Assembly (NCBI GenBank): GCA_964591705.1
Contig: CAZQCX010000006.1
Location: 1 to 60,517 of the forward strand
Direction of reading: 5' to 3'
Source of the DNA: UBA11855 sp964591705
GTDB lineage: Archaea > Thermoproteota > Bathyarchaeia > Bathyarchaeales > Bathycorpusculaceae
DNA length: 60,517 bases
A model generated the notes under the pieces. It saw nothing but the letters and a program-made list of their open reading frames with translations. It made no database searches and was not told the origin of the DNA. Positions 34,025 to 43,453 of this stretch are shown piece by piece; the first letter of the stretch is position 1; every line of letters begins with the position of its first letter. A program made the translations under genes and the position numbers.

Positions 34025-35845
34025 GTGAAGAGTAGTGAATCGCTGAATAGGTCTATGGAAGGCGCATTGAAACATTATTCGTCCCTGTTCTTTCTTCCAA
34101 CTTTCAAAAGAGCTCTTGCAACACTGTCGCTAATTTGCATTTGCTTAGTTGGACTTTCGACTTTTCCGCTTTTCCCTTCGATAGACGGGCTAATCTACAG
34201 TGTAGCTATTGGCAGTTCCCTTCTAGGTCTGACTCTCCTGTTCGATTACGTGAACAGTCATTTGATACTGAAGCAGGACCCGATCTTTGTGCTCCGACGT
34301 ACAGTAGTGCTTTCGTTGTTTTCTTGGGCGTTATGGCTGTCATTCATTGTAATAGGTGTCATTCTATGTGCGCTCTTCGGTGTTTGGTCATGGATTAAGC
34401 TTTGCCTCCTGGGTTTTTGTGCAGTGTCTACTCTTCGAGCGGTCGTCTTCTTTTCCTCTTCCTCTGTCAGTTTGTTGCGAAGCGTAGCAGCTTCAATGCT
34501 CCAACCTCTAGCTTGTCTCGTGCCATTCCTACTTGCTTGGGGAGTGATTGACACCGCAATACCTCTTCAGGTTTTGCCTTTCGTGGTGACCTCGCCTTTC
34601 CTTTGTGTGGCATCTGCTTACTTCTTTATCTCCTTGATTGAGACTGAGGGGCGAAAGGCTTACGACATGCCTTCTGTGACACTTTTCAAAGCATTCATGC
34701 AAAACTGGGTGGTCGGTCTCAATGAACCACTTGAAAAGTATCTGGAGCGACTAGGCGAGGACAAAGACGTTGAGGTTTCGCTCTTGAAGTTTGCGTCTCA
34801 GAAACCCAAAGCAACAGTAATAGTTCCTGAGGTTCATCCAGGACCGTTCAAGAACATTGGGAGCAGTCTTCTTCCGTCAATGCTGAAGCGTGAGTTTGAA
34901 CGAGAACACGGCGGCGAAGCGTGTGTTCCTCTCGGGATTCTCGGTCATGAACTCGATTTGGCCTCGCAGAGACAGAACCAGAGGATCGTTTCCGAAGCGG
35001 TAACCTCTGCCAAAACAATGGGGTTTGTTGATGGAGCCACGCCATTTGTTAGGGTTAGCAATGGTGTTGCCACGGCTAATTGTCAAGTTTTTGGGAAGAC
35101 TGCTTTTATTTCTTTCACTTTGTCTCCTAAGACAACAGAGGATTTGCCACAGGAACTATCCAGAATTGTTCGCGAGAAGGCAAGGAAAATAGGTTTGGAA
35201 TCAGCAATTTCTGTAAATGCTCACAATTGTCTAACCGATGACCCATTTGAAGAAGTCCCTCTCGAAGCGCTTTGCGACGTAGCATCAAAAGCCCTTGAAC
35301 AGGCAGCATCAATCGCTTTGCAGCCTTTTGAAGTGGGCGCAGCTACTGTTTATCCGCAAGAATTCACTCTGGCAGATGGGATGGGACAGGGCGGGATCAC
35401 TGCGGTGGTTGTGGGCATGGCTCAACAGAAAAGTGTCTACGTAATCATCGACGGCAACAATGTCGTCTCAGGTCTAAGAGAGAAGATCATATCCGCTTTT
35501 GCTGATATTGGCTTTGACCAAGCCGAAGTCTTAACAACAGACACTCATGCCGTTAGCGCTGTCGTCCTAGGCAGACGCGGTTACCACCCAGTGGGCGCAG
35601 CAATGGACCATGATCTGCTCATCCAATACCTCAAGAACGCTGCAATGAAAGCCTCTGAAAACCTAGAACCTTCTAGAGCAGGCTACTTGAACTTGGTGGT
35701 TCCAAATGTCCGGGTTATGGGGAAATCGCGGATATATTCATTGACTAACCTTGTAGACCTTGCGCTCAAGAGGGCAAAGCGGGTGATGGTGCCCGTTTTT
35801 GCATTTGAGGGGCTCTTGCTGATCTTATACCTCGTTGTTTTGTAG
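34025..35845 (+). CDS. DUF2070 archaeal membrane protein
   Basis: 606 aa from GTG. Six or seven membrane helices occupy about residues 25-210. The soluble part (about 225-585) contains the family motif EVHPGPFKNIGSSLLPS, then CVPLGILGHELDLASQ, NAHNCLTDD and GMGQGGITAVVVG. A last membrane helix is at 590-605. The His-rich motifs suggest metal binding, and a related soluble fold is seen in neutral/alkaline ceramidase-like enzymes, but no activity is established. An upstream TATA-like GTTTAATA lies near 33974. Confidence 0.9.
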   Translation: MKSSESLNRSMEGALKHYSSLFFLPTFKRALATLSLICICLVGLSTFPLFPSIDGLIYSVAIGSSLLGLTLLFDYVNSHLILKQDPIFVLRRTVVLSLFSWALWLSFIVIGVILCALFGVWSWIKLCLLGFCAVSTLRAVVFFSSSSVSLLRSVAASMLQPLACLVPFLLAWGVIDTAIPLQVLPFVVTSPFLCVASAYFFISLIETEGRKAYDMPSVTLFKAFMQNWVVGLNEPLEKYLERLGEDKDVEVSLLKFASQKPKATVIVPEVHPGPFKNIGSSLLPSMLKREFEREHGGEACVPLGILGHELDLASQRQNQRIVSEAVTSAKTMGFVDGATPFVRVSNGVATANCQVFGKTAFISFTLSPKTTEDLPQELSRIVREKARKIGLESAISVNAHNCLTDDPFEEVPLEALCDVASKALEQAASIALQPFEVGAATVYPQEFTLADGMGQGGITAVVVGMAQQKSVYVIIDGNNVVSGLREKIISAFADIGFDQAEVLTTDTHAVSAVVLGRRGYHPVGAAMDHDLLIQYLKNAAMKASENLEPSRAGYLNLVVPNVRVMGKSRIYSLTNLVDLALKRAKRVMVPVFAFEGLLLILYLVVL

Positions 35846-35915
35846 GTTCTGTTTCTTTGTAACAAGCTTAATATTGCTTCCTTTAGTAGACTCCGATCTA
35901 GGAAAAGGATTGTAA

Positions 35916-37253
35916 ATGACAGGTTATCCGAAGATTGTCGTCTCCCCTCCTGGTCCTGTCGCGAGAACTTTCTTGGAAAAAGACGAACAATTCCTCTCAC
36001 CGTCTTATGTGCGTTACTACCCACTTGTCGTTGAGTCTGCCTTGGACTGCAGCGTCAAAGATGTTGATGGTAACGAATACATCGATCTTAACGCTGGCAT
36101 CGCATGCATGAATGTTGGACACAATCATCCGAAGATAGTTCATGCTATAAAGAGTCAATGCGATCGTTTTCTTCACTACTCTAATACCGACTTTTACTAT
36201 AAGGAAGTTATTCAGCTCGCTGAAAAACTCGCAGAAATAACCCCGGGGGCATTTGATAAAAAAAGCTACTTCGGAAACAGCGGTACGGAGGCGATCGAAG
36301 CAGCTGTTAAACTGGCGAAATGGCACACGCGTAGACAGTTGTTTATGGGCTTCATCGGCGCATTTCATGGACGAACGGTTGGTGCTTTGTCAATAACCGC
36401 GAGCAAACCCGTTCAACGGCGGCATTTCTCCCCTCTGATGCCGGGAGTAGTGCATGTGCCATATCCCTATTGTTACCGCTGCCCTTTCAAACTTGAATAT
36501 CCTAAGTGTCACTATTGGTGCGTGGACTTCATTGAGGAATTCGTCCTTAGCAAATATGTGCCTCCTGAAGATCTGGCAGCAATCATTTTCGAACCTATCC
36601 AAGGTGAGGGCGGCTACATACTACCCCCTGCTGAGTATTTCCAGAGGCTCAAGAAACTTGGTGAGAAATTTGGTTTGCTGCTGATTGATGACGAGGTTCA
36701 GAGTGGCATAGGCAGAACTGGCAAATGGTTCGCCATTGAACACTGGGGGGTTGAACCAGACATTGTTTGTTGTGCAAAGGCGCTAGCTTCAGGGCTACCT
36801 TTAGGTGCGACAGTGGCAAAGGCAAAAATTATGGATTGGACTGGTGGATCTCACGCCAGCACTTTTGGTGGAAATCCGGTTTCATGTGCCGCTGCACTTG
36901 CTGTCTTGGGCTTGGTGAAAGAAGAGAAACTGCTTGAGAACGCAAAGAAGCAAGGCGATTACATCTTGAAACGCCTAGGCCAGATCAGAGAAGAATGCGA
37001 AATCATAGGCGACGTCAGAGGCAAGGGTCTAATGGTTGGCGTGGAACTGGTCGAAGACAAAGAAGGCAAGAAGCCTGCATCGAGAAAAGCCGCGGATGTA
37101 ATGATTCGCTCTTGGAAGCGCGGCGTCGCAGTGGTTACTTGTGGCATTTCAACCTTGAGGCTGTCACCTCCTCTAACAATAACTCGGGAGGTGCTGGATG
37201 TTGCACTCGACATTTTAGAGGATGTGATCACTGAGGTTTCTAAAGAAAAGTAG
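35916..37253 (+). CDS. Class III PLP aminotransferase (acetylornithine/GABA-type)
   Basis: 445 aa. Class III aminotransferase with FGNSGTEAIEAAVKLAKWHT for phosphate binding, FIGAFHGRTVGAL, LLIDDEVQSGIGRTGKWFAI with the PLP-contacting Asp, and the Schiff-base Lys in CCAKALASGLPLGA. The insert CYRCPFKLEYPKCHYWCVDF is typical of the archaeal branch whose members act as 4-aminobutyrate or ornithine aminotransferases or amino-acid racemases. Substrate not decidable from sequence alone. Stands alone. Confidence 0.92.
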   Translation: MTGYPKIVVSPPGPVARTFLEKDEQFLSPSYVRYYPLVVESALDCSVKDVDGNEYIDLNAGIACMNVGHNHPKIVHAIKSQCDRFLHYSNTDFYYKEVIQLAEKLAEITPGAFDKKSYFGNSGTEAIEAAVKLAKWHTRRQLFMGFIGAFHGRTVGALSITASKPVQRRHFSPLMPGVVHVPYPYCYRCPFKLEYPKCHYWCVDFIEEFVLSKYVPPEDLAAIIFEPIQGEGGYILPPAEYFQRLKKLGEKFGLLLIDDEVQSGIGRTGKWFAIEHWGVEPDIVCCAKALASGLPLGATVAKAKIMDWTGGSHASTFGGNPVSCAAALAVLGLVKEEKLLENAKKQGDYILKRLGQIREECEIIGDVRGKGLMVGVELVEDKEGKKPASRKAADVMIRSWKRGVAVVTCGISTLRLSPPLTITREVLDVALDILEDVITEVSKEK

Positions 37254-37264
37254 CCTCTCTTTTT

Positions 37265-37834
37265 TCAAAAAGCTCTTGGTTTGGCGATAACCTCCCTTAT
37301 CTTCAGATCAAAAAAATTGGATGCATTGGCGGGTTTGATCAGTAATGCAGTGTCGACGCCTGTCCCTGTCCCTCCGATTGCAACAACGTCTTGATTTATC
37401 GGAATCATACCCGCGTCTGCAGCCATCAAAGTTATCTCCACGCACACTTTGGTGCCTTCCCCCAGAAGCCTCAGAGTGTATGCAATTAGCTCCAGCGGTT
37501 CCAACGTACCAAACAACTTCTTTATTGCCCTCTCTGCACTGCTCAGAGCATGCGTTCCAGTGAGGATTTTGGCTCCGAATTCTCTGATTTCTTTCTCGAA
37601 GATTTCACTCAGCTCATTTTTCCCAGGTTGCTGAAACCCATGATGATGGGTTACCACAACAACGTTTGCTCCTTTGAAAATCTTGGCTGCTTTGGCTCCA
37701 GTCTCACCGCTGTTTGAGGAAATAACTATGTTGCTTATCTTCTCTTCATCGATGTACCCTTTGACCAATCGGAGCAATGGATCTGTGTTTTGCCTACCTG
37801 GCTTCGCGAAATATGTAGATCGCTTCAAGCTCAT
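37265..37834 (-). CDS. Pyruvate-kinase C-terminal-domain-like protein
   Basis: 189 aa. The fold is that of the C-terminal domain of pyruvate kinase: ISNIVISSNSGETGAKAAKI, then VVVVTHHHGFQQPGKNE, GAKILTGTHALSSAERAIKK and DVVAIGGTGTGVDTALLI. It lacks the catalytic barrel, so it is not a pyruvate kinase. The family is common in archaea; a regulatory or small-molecule-binding role is likely. Convergent with the aminotransferase. Confidence 0.85.
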   Translation of the reverse strand: MSLKRSTYFAKPGRQNTDPLLRLVKGYIDEEKISNIVISSNSGETGAKAAKIFKGANVVVVTHHHGFQQPGKNELSEIFEKEIREFGAKILTGTHALSSAERAIKKLFGTLEPLELIAYTLRLLGEGTKVCVEITLMAADAGMIPINQDVVAIGGTGTGVDTALLIKPANASNFFDLKIREVIAKPRAF

Positions 37835-37864
37835 CTGTTTCTTCTCGCAAGTGATTTATGATTT

Positions 37865-38374
37865 CTATGTTTTTAGCTTTTTTCTGGGCTTCCTTTTGAG
37901 TTCTGTGCCACATATTGCGCATTGCGTAAATCTGCAATCAGCAGGATACTCACGGTGGCATGCAGGGCAATATCTCATCCATTCAAGCAGACGCCTTATT
38001 CCAAAGGTTGCAAGGGGCACATAGTCTATTCCAAGTTTGGTAGCGACGTTTTGAATCGAGTAATCGTCCGTGACGATTTGCGGGTCGCGAGCGGAGGCTT
38101 TGATCTCCACCGCTAATGCAAGTATTTGTTTATCGGTTTCCGAAAGAAAGAAGGCGTCTCCTACTGATGACGCGGATGTTTCGACTATTCTCATGAATTC
38201 TTCTGAAGGTTCTCTAACCATGAGCCGGCCATTGTCTACTGCGGCTTGGACTCGTGTTTGTATCATGCGGTTGGACCGTATTTCCGATTCGACTCTAGGG
38301 GTTGTCACTTGGTCTTCACTGACGGAAAACGGGTCGAAACCCGCAAGAAAAGCGGGCGTGTCAAGAATAACCAC
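37865..38374 (-). CDS. nob1: Nob1, rRNA-processing PIN endonuclease
   Basis: 169 aa from GTG. The PIN domain starts VVILDTPAFLAG, with catalytic Asp5, and has ETDKQILALAVEIKA and QIVTDDYSIQNVATKLGI with the later acidic residues. A zinc ribbon follows (CPACHREYPADCRFTQCAIC, about 135-155). Nob1 cuts the 3' end of 16S rRNA precursor. Same strand as NAD kinase, 30 bp downstream of it. Confidence 0.93.
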   Translation of the reverse strand: MVILDTPAFLAGFDPFSVSEDQVTTPRVESEIRSNRMIQTRVQAAVDNGRLMVREPSEEFMRIVETSASSVGDAFFLSETDKQILALAVEIKASARDPQIVTDDYSIQNVATKLGIDYVPLATFGIRRLLEWMRYCPACHREYPADCRFTQCAICGTELKRKPRKKLKT

Positions 38375-38404
38375 TCGAGCAAGCGAGCTCTTGCCTTTGA
38401 TGTC

Positions 38405-39259
38405 TCATCCCATGCCCTTGAACAGTAACCTGCTCCGCAACCGATCATAAAAAGAACTCTTGAATCTGATGAATGAAGTAACATTTTTGGAGCGCGTTAC
38501 AGTCAGAGTCGGCGTTTTCGTTGCAAGAAGTTGGTGGTGGCACCCATCGACAAAAACCCGCATTTTCTTGGGTCTTACCGCCTTGATTGTGACTTTCGAG
38601 TCAGCAGGAAAAACAACTGACCGAAACACGGTCAGAGAGCATATTGGTGTCAACACAAACGCGTCAACATCCAAATCCAGAACGGGTCCCCCAGCTGAGA
38701 GTGAATACCCCGTCGATCCTGTTTGCGTACCGAGTATCAATCCATCTGCTTGGCACTTGAGAACTGTTTGTTCATCTTTGAGGATCTGAGAGTACAGGAT
38801 TTTTAAGGGGTCTCCAGCGGAGACAACAACATCGTTCAGCGCGTCGGGAATGGCTGCCTCATCTGTGGAGACTGCAAGTTTACAGCATTTTTCAACTTCA
38901 AAGTCTTCCTTCAAGCACCTGTCCACAGCAGCATATGCCTCTGCTGGTTCGACTTCTGTTAAGAAACCGCGAACTCCCATGTTGATGGCAAGTATTGGTG
39001 GTTCAGGCTTTGGGAGTGCGACACATGTTCGCAGAATTGTTCCGTCTCCCCCAATTGTGACTACGAAGTCAGTCTTCATGTCTTTCAAAGCAGCCGTTTT
39101 TGCGTCGATCTTGACTTTCTCGCGAAGAGAATCCTCCATGTAAACTTCCAAGTTCTTACTTTCCAAGTATCGGGCAAGACTCTCTGCAAGCTTCAGTGCT
39201 TGCCTTTTGTCGTAGCGGGCTACCAGTCCAACACTCTTGAACAATTTTCCACCATTCAA
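38405..39259 (-). CDS. nadK: NAD kinase
   Basis: 284 aa from TTG. GGDGT motif in VVTIGGDGTILRTC (about residues 67-80), ATP/NAD-binding AINMGVRGFLTEVEP, and the substrate site LILGTQTGSTGYSLSAGGP. It phosphorylates NAD to NADP. Nob1 follows on the same strand. Confidence 0.95.
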   Translation of the reverse strand: MNGGKLFKSVGLVARYDKRQALKLAESLARYLESKNLEVYMEDSLREKVKIDAKTAALKDMKTDFVVTIGGDGTILRTCVALPKPEPPILAINMGVRGFLTEVEPAEAYAAVDRCLKEDFEVEKCCKLAVSTDEAAIPDALNDVVVSAGDPLKILYSQILKDEQTVLKCQADGLILGTQTGSTGYSLSAGGPVLDLDVDAFVLTPICSLTVFRSVVFPADSKVTIKAVRPKKMRVFVDGCHHQLLATKTPTLTVTRSKNVTSFIRFKSSFYDRLRSRLLFKGMG

Positions 39260-39333
39260 GTAAATAGCGGCACCTTAAGCTATATATGGATGTTGTTAAG
39301 AATGCATTCAACAGAAACAGAGTTGGTGAGCAC

Positions 39334-39726
39334 ATGACGAGACCGATAGATGTTGGGAGTCTACGCGTGGGCGGGTACATGATCATCGATAATGAACCCT
39401 GCCGCATCGTCGACATTACAAAATCAAAGCCTGGCAAGCATGGTTCGGCAAAAGCTAGGATAGTGGCAATAGGTGTTTTCGATAATCAAAAAAGACAATT
39501 CGTCAAACCTGTGGACAGCAACGCTGAAATTCCGATAATCGACAAGAGACCGGGTCAGGTGTTTGCTGTGAATCCAAATGGCGTCCAAATAATGGACCTA
39601 GAGACATTTGAGTATTTGGATGCCCCCTTTCCGGAAGAAGAAGACCTCAAGGCTAAGCTCGCTTCTGGTGCTGAAATAGAATACTGGAAAATCATGGGCA
39701 GAATGAAAATTGTAAGGGCAAAATAG
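39334..39726 (+). CDS. eif5a: Translation factor aIF5A
   Basis: 130 aa from the ATG at 39334, with GGTGAG a few bases upstream; the frame also opens at 39286, but the family begins here. The hypusine loop KSKPGKHGSAK holds the modified Lys at about residue 35. An SH3-like N-domain and an OB C-domain follow. It relieves ribosome stalling. Deoxyhypusine synthase is not in the window. Confidence 0.95.
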   Translation: MTRPIDVGSLRVGGYMIIDNEPCRIVDITKSKPGKHGSAKARIVAIGVFDNQKRQFVKPVDSNAEIPIIDKRPGQVFAVNPNGVQIMDLETFEYLDAPFPEEEDLKAKLASGAEIEYWKIMGRMKIVRAK

Positions 39727-40077
39727 CGACTTTTTCCAACTTAGCCCTTTCCCCACCGTCTTATTGTGCTCCTCTCATCATTGACATAGCACGCTTGAGT
39801 CTAAGCTCGATCTCGAATTGAAACGTGCTCCCTGAAAAGATATGAAGCGCTGCATCAAGGCTTATTATTTGCGTCGGATAACTATGAACGAAGCCTATGA
39901 TGCATGAAGAGCCGTCTGAAGTGTGAAGAGGTTATAGGGACTGAGGCTTCAACCTGACTGGTCACAGGAATCTTTTCCGATATTGGCCATTTTCGCCAGG
40001 ATATCGCCAAAACAAATCGCTTCATGCATGATATATATTTAAATGCGCTAAGGGTGTTCTAAACCAAGGAGAACCTG
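39727..40077. promoter_or_regulatory. Upstream region and promoter of the SRP54 operon
   Basis: About 350 bp without a gene. A strong TATA box (GATATATATTTAAATG) is at 40030-40045, about 33-48 bp before the SRP54 ATG, with a T-rich stretch just after aIF5A that may end its transcript. Nothing else was recognised. Confidence 0.6.
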
Positions 40078-41415
40078 ATGGCTCTCGATCGACTGGGGGC
40101 ATCACTGACAGATGCCCTTAAGAAAATCTTCCGTGCATCAGTGATAGACGAAGCTGCAGTGAAGGAACTCGTTCGCGATATTCAGAGGGCACTTCTCCAA
40201 GCCGACGTCAACGTTCAACTGGTCTTGAATATCTCTAAGAGGATCGAGGATCGCTCTCTCAAGGAGAAGGTCCCGCCAGGTATCTCGCGACGGGAACACG
40301 TCATCAAAGTCGTCTACGAGGAACTGACCCGATTCGTCGGTGACAAACCGGTCCCTCTGAAGGTTGAACTTGGCAAGAAACGCACGATCATGCTGGTAGG
40401 CATCCAAGGATCGGGCAAAACTACACAAGCCATCAAACTTGCGCGTTTCTTCCAGAAGAGAGGGTTAAAACCAGCCTTGATTTGCGCCGATACTTTTCGG
40501 CCAGGCGCTTTCGCGCAACTCCAACAAATGGCAAATCGCATAAACATCCCGGTGTATGGCGATTCTAAGGCCAAGGATCCTGTCAAAGTGGTTTCCGAGG
40601 GCCTGAAAGCTTTCAGCGAGAAAGACCTTGTAATCGTCGACACGGCTGGCAGGCACAAAGAAGAACAAGAGCTTATCCGAGAAATGAAGGTTCTCGAGCA
40701 AAAAATAAGGCCTGATGAAGTTGCAATGGTAATCGACGGGACCATTGGGCAGCAGGCTTCAGTTCAAGCAAAGAGTTTTCATGAGGCCACTCCTATAGGC
40801 GCAATCATAGTTACAAAACTTGATGGATCAGCTAGAGGTGGAGGAGCTTTGTCCGCAGTGGCCGCCACAGGCGCTCCTATAAAGTTCATTGGGACAGGCG
40901 AAAAAATCGAGGATATTGAGTCTTTCGTTCCCTCTCGGTTCGTGGGTCGTTTGTTGGGGATGGGAGATTTGGAGACCCTTCTAGAGAAAGTCAAAGAGGC
41001 CGAGATAAGGGTCCCTGAGAAGAAAGCGAAAGCGATTCTCAGCGGCAAGTTCACTCTGACTGACATGTATGAACAGTTCGAAGCAATGAAAGGTATGGGT
41101 CCTTTTCGAAAGGTCTTGAAGATGCTTCCAGGGATGTCTTACAATATTCCTGACGAGATGCTGAGTACCGCTGAAGATAGACTGGAAAAGTGGCGTGTGA
41201 TAATCCAATCAATGTGCCCTGACGAAAAGGAAAATCCGAAAATCTTCAATAGTTCTCGAGTCAAGCGAGTTGCCCGTGGTTCAGGCACAAGCGAGAGAGA
41301 TGTTAAGGATCTTCTGAAACAGTATTTCATGATGAGGAAGATGCTGAAGATGTTCAAACGGAAGAAGAAACTTCCTTTTAACCTCGGTCAAGGATTCCCA
41401 ACTGATCTGAGGTAG
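40078..41415 (+). CDS. srp54: Signal recognition particle protein SRP54
   Basis: 445 aa. N-domain helices (1-90), GTPase G domain with GIQGSGKTTQ (about 107), DTFRPGAFAQL, DTAGRHKEEQEL (about 188) and TKLDGSARGGGAL (about 246), then a Met-rich M domain (about 300-430) with MKGMGPFRKVLKMLPGM. It binds signal sequences and 7S RNA. It begins the SRP54-Pus10-L21e-RpoF-DUF655-KsgA-HemK run; the next gene starts 10 bp later. Confidence 0.98.
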   Translation: MALDRLGASLTDALKKIFRASVIDEAAVKELVRDIQRALLQADVNVQLVLNISKRIEDRSLKEKVPPGISRREHVIKVVYEELTRFVGDKPVPLKVELGKKRTIMLVGIQGSGKTTQAIKLARFFQKRGLKPALICADTFRPGAFAQLQQMANRINIPVYGDSKAKDPVKVVSEGLKAFSEKDLVIVDTAGRHKEEQELIREMKVLEQKIRPDEVAMVIDGTIGQQASVQAKSFHEATPIGAIIVTKLDGSARGGGALSAVAATGAPIKFIGTGEKIEDIESFVPSRFVGRLLGMGDLETLLEKVKEAEIRVPEKKAKAILSGKFTLTDMYEQFEAMKGMGPFRKVLKMLPGMSYNIPDEMLSTAEDRLEKWRVIIQSMCPDEKENPKIFNSSRVKRVARGSGTSERDVKDLLKQYFMMRKMLKMFKRKKKLPFNLGQGFPTDLR

Positions 41416-41425
41416 GCTTCAAGAT

Positions 41426-42757
41426 ATGTCAATTATTGAACAAGCATTTTCGATGATAGAAGCTCGCCCACTTTGTGACAACTGCTTAGGCAGACAGTTT
41501 GCTTTGCTCGGACGAGGTGTCGAAAACAGTGAAAGAGGTAAGGCGCTTAAGCTTAGTTTAACATTGCAATCAAGCATGCTCAGCCTTATGAACAAACCTC
41601 GCGGTTTCAAGATGCTTAAACTCCTGATTGCGAACGGCTTTTCTCGCGAAGCTGAAGAGGCTCTGCACCAATTAGGAAAAAAGGTTCAAAAAAAGCAAAA
41701 AAAGACCTGTTTTCTGTGTGAAGACAAGTTCCTATCACTAGACAGCTTGAGCGAAAAGGTGTTTCAAGCTCTATCCTCCTACGAGTACAACTCTTTCCTA
41801 GTTGGAGTTGAGCTGCCTGTCTTCGTTGAGGAAAGGGAAGACGAGTTCAGAGCCACTTTTGGCGTGTCTTATGGTGAGTGCATCCGCCATGAGTTAGGGC
41901 GCGCCTTGGGGAAAAGGCTGGAAGAACGAACTGCAAAGATTGTGGAATACAGAAAACCAGACCTAACCATTATTGCCAACCCGTTTTTAGGAGCCATCAG
42001 GCTTCAGATAAACCCATTGTTTGTTGCGGGGCGGTATCGTAAACTTGTTAGAGACATCCCTCAGTCAAAGTGGTTTTGTTCCAAGTGCCGAGGAAGAGGC
42101 TGTGAGGCGTGCAGTGGAACTGGAAAACTATATTCTGAGTCTGTGGAGGAATTGGTTTCAAAACCATTATTGGCGGCCGCTGAGGGCGAGAAGACCGCCT
42201 TTCACGCCTCGGGACGTGAGGACATCGATGCTAGAATGCTTGGAGGGGGAAGACCATTTGTTGTCGAAGTTTCAAAGCCCCGGAAGAGAGCACTTGATCT
42301 CGAGAGTCTGAAGGTAACAATCAACGAGAAAGCCGCAGGCAAGGTCGAGGTGTCAGCCATGCAAATCGTGAGCAAGGATCTTGTTGGGAAACTCAAGAAG
42401 GCCGAGTCTGCACAGAAGGAATACTTCGTGTTGGTTGAATTCGAAAATGAACTGTCGGAAGAGAACATAGCGCCCTTAGAAGAGAAGCTTAGTGGCACGT
42501 TGATTAAGCAGCAGACACCTCTACGCGTGTTGCACCGGAGAGCAGATCTGACCCGAGAAAAGTACATATACAAGGTTAAAGTTAAGATGGTTTCTCCTAG
42601 GCGTATCGAGATGCAAGTTCGCTGCCAGGGCGGTCTTTATGTTAAGGAGCTTGTGTCGGGGGATGATGGCAGAACCACACCCAGCGTTTCGGAGTTGCTC
42701 CTTAACAAGGCGAAAACTCTGAAGCTTGACGTTATGAACGTCTTGATCGACGGCTAG
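41426..42757 (+). CDS. pus10: tRNA pseudouridine synthase Pus10
   Basis: 443 aa. N-terminal THUMP-containing region with zinc cysteines (CDNCLGRQF near 17; CFLC near 93; CSKCRGRGCEACSGTG near 216). The catalytic domain begins at about 240, with the active Asp in ASGREDIDARMLGGGRPF. It makes pseudouridine at positions 54 and 55 of archaeal tRNAs. The C-terminus has the family ending CQGGLYVKELVSGDDGRTTP. 15 bp before L21e. Confidence 0.96.
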   Translation: MSIIEQAFSMIEARPLCDNCLGRQFALLGRGVENSERGKALKLSLTLQSSMLSLMNKPRGFKMLKLLIANGFSREAEEALHQLGKKVQKKQKKTCFLCEDKFLSLDSLSEKVFQALSSYEYNSFLVGVELPVFVEEREDEFRATFGVSYGECIRHELGRALGKRLEERTAKIVEYRKPDLTIIANPFLGAIRLQINPLFVAGRYRKLVRDIPQSKWFCSKCRGRGCEACSGTGKLYSESVEELVSKPLLAAAEGEKTAFHASGREDIDARMLGGGRPFVVEVSKPRKRALDLESLKVTINEKAAGKVEVSAMQIVSKDLVGKLKKAESAQKEYFVLVEFENELSEENIAPLEEKLSGTLIKQQTPLRVLHRRADLTREKYIYKVKVKMVSPRRIEMQVRCQGGLYVKELVSGDDGRTTPSVSELLLNKAKTLKLDVMNVLIDG

Positions 42758-42772
42758 GCAAGGTGAACGCGA

Positions 42773-43069
42773 TTGAAGAAGTCAAAAGGGTATAGACGTG
42801 GAACACGCAAACTGTCTAGAAAATCAACAAGGGAGAAGGGCAAGCCCAAGCTCGGGAAACTGCTCGTGGAGCACGAGCTCGGTTCCCAAGTGATCATAAA
42901 GATTGATTCCAGCGTTCAGAAGAGTTTGCCCCACAAACGTTTTCATGGGAAAATAGGAATAGTGAAAGATAAACGTGGGCGCGGTTATGTCGTTAGCGTG
43001 CCTCAGGGCGAGGCTGTAAAAGATGTGGTGGTTCGCTCTGAACATCTCGAAGCGTACAAGGGGAGTTGA
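42773..43069 (+). CDS. rpl21e: Large-subunit ribosomal protein L21e
   Basis: 98 aa from TTG. The family start KKSKGYRRGTRKLSRKSTRE, then LGSQVIIKIDSSVQKSLPHK, RFHGKIGIVKDKRGRGYVVS. An SH3-like barrel of the large subunit. Its stop overlaps or abuts the rpoF start. Confidence 0.97.
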   Translation: MKKSKGYRRGTRKLSRKSTREKGKPKLGKLLVEHELGSQVIIKIDSSVQKSLPHKRFHGKIGIVKDKRGRGYVVSVPQGEAVKDVVVRSEHLEAYKGS

Positions 43070-43074
43070 TTTTC

Positions 43075-43413
43075 TTGGGCAAAAGAGAGTTGAGTGAAAC
43101 CAGACTTAGCCTGCCTCAGGTTAAGAAAGAATTAATGGCTGTTGGCGAAGAAAGCCTTGATCAGTTCCAGAGACGCACGATGGACTATGTTTCGAAATTC
43201 GCCAAGATTGACGAATCAGCGGCACCAGCGCTTGTGGAACGATTAACAAAGGAATTTGGGTTGGAAGATAATGAGGCAGTTCAGTTAGTTAACTGTGCCC
43301 CTGAGAGTGTAGATGAAGTGCGTATCTTCCTAGCCGGAGGGCGCAAGATAATCGAGACGGCGAAGTTGGTATCAATAGTCCATCTCATGAACGAGCATAG
43401 AGTCCAAAAATAG
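43075..43413 (+). CDS. rpoF: RNA polymerase subunit F (Rpb4-like)
   Basis: About 112 aa if started at the TTG at 43075 (MGKRELSETRLSLPQ); a TTG at 43066 is also in frame. The HRDC-like helical domain ends AGGRKIIETAKLVSIVHLM. RpoF pairs with RpoE (51512-52126) to form the polymerase stalk. The L21e-RpoF order is standard in archaea. Confidence 0.93.
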   Translation: MGKRELSETRLSLPQVKKELMAVGEESLDQFQRRTMDYVSKFAKIDESAAPALVERLTKEFGLEDNEAVQLVNCAPESVDEVRIFLAGGRKIIETAKLVSIVHLMNEHRVQK

Positions 43414-43453
43414 TAATGGCGGAGCGAGATCCAGCCAAGTTTTTTAAGCAATA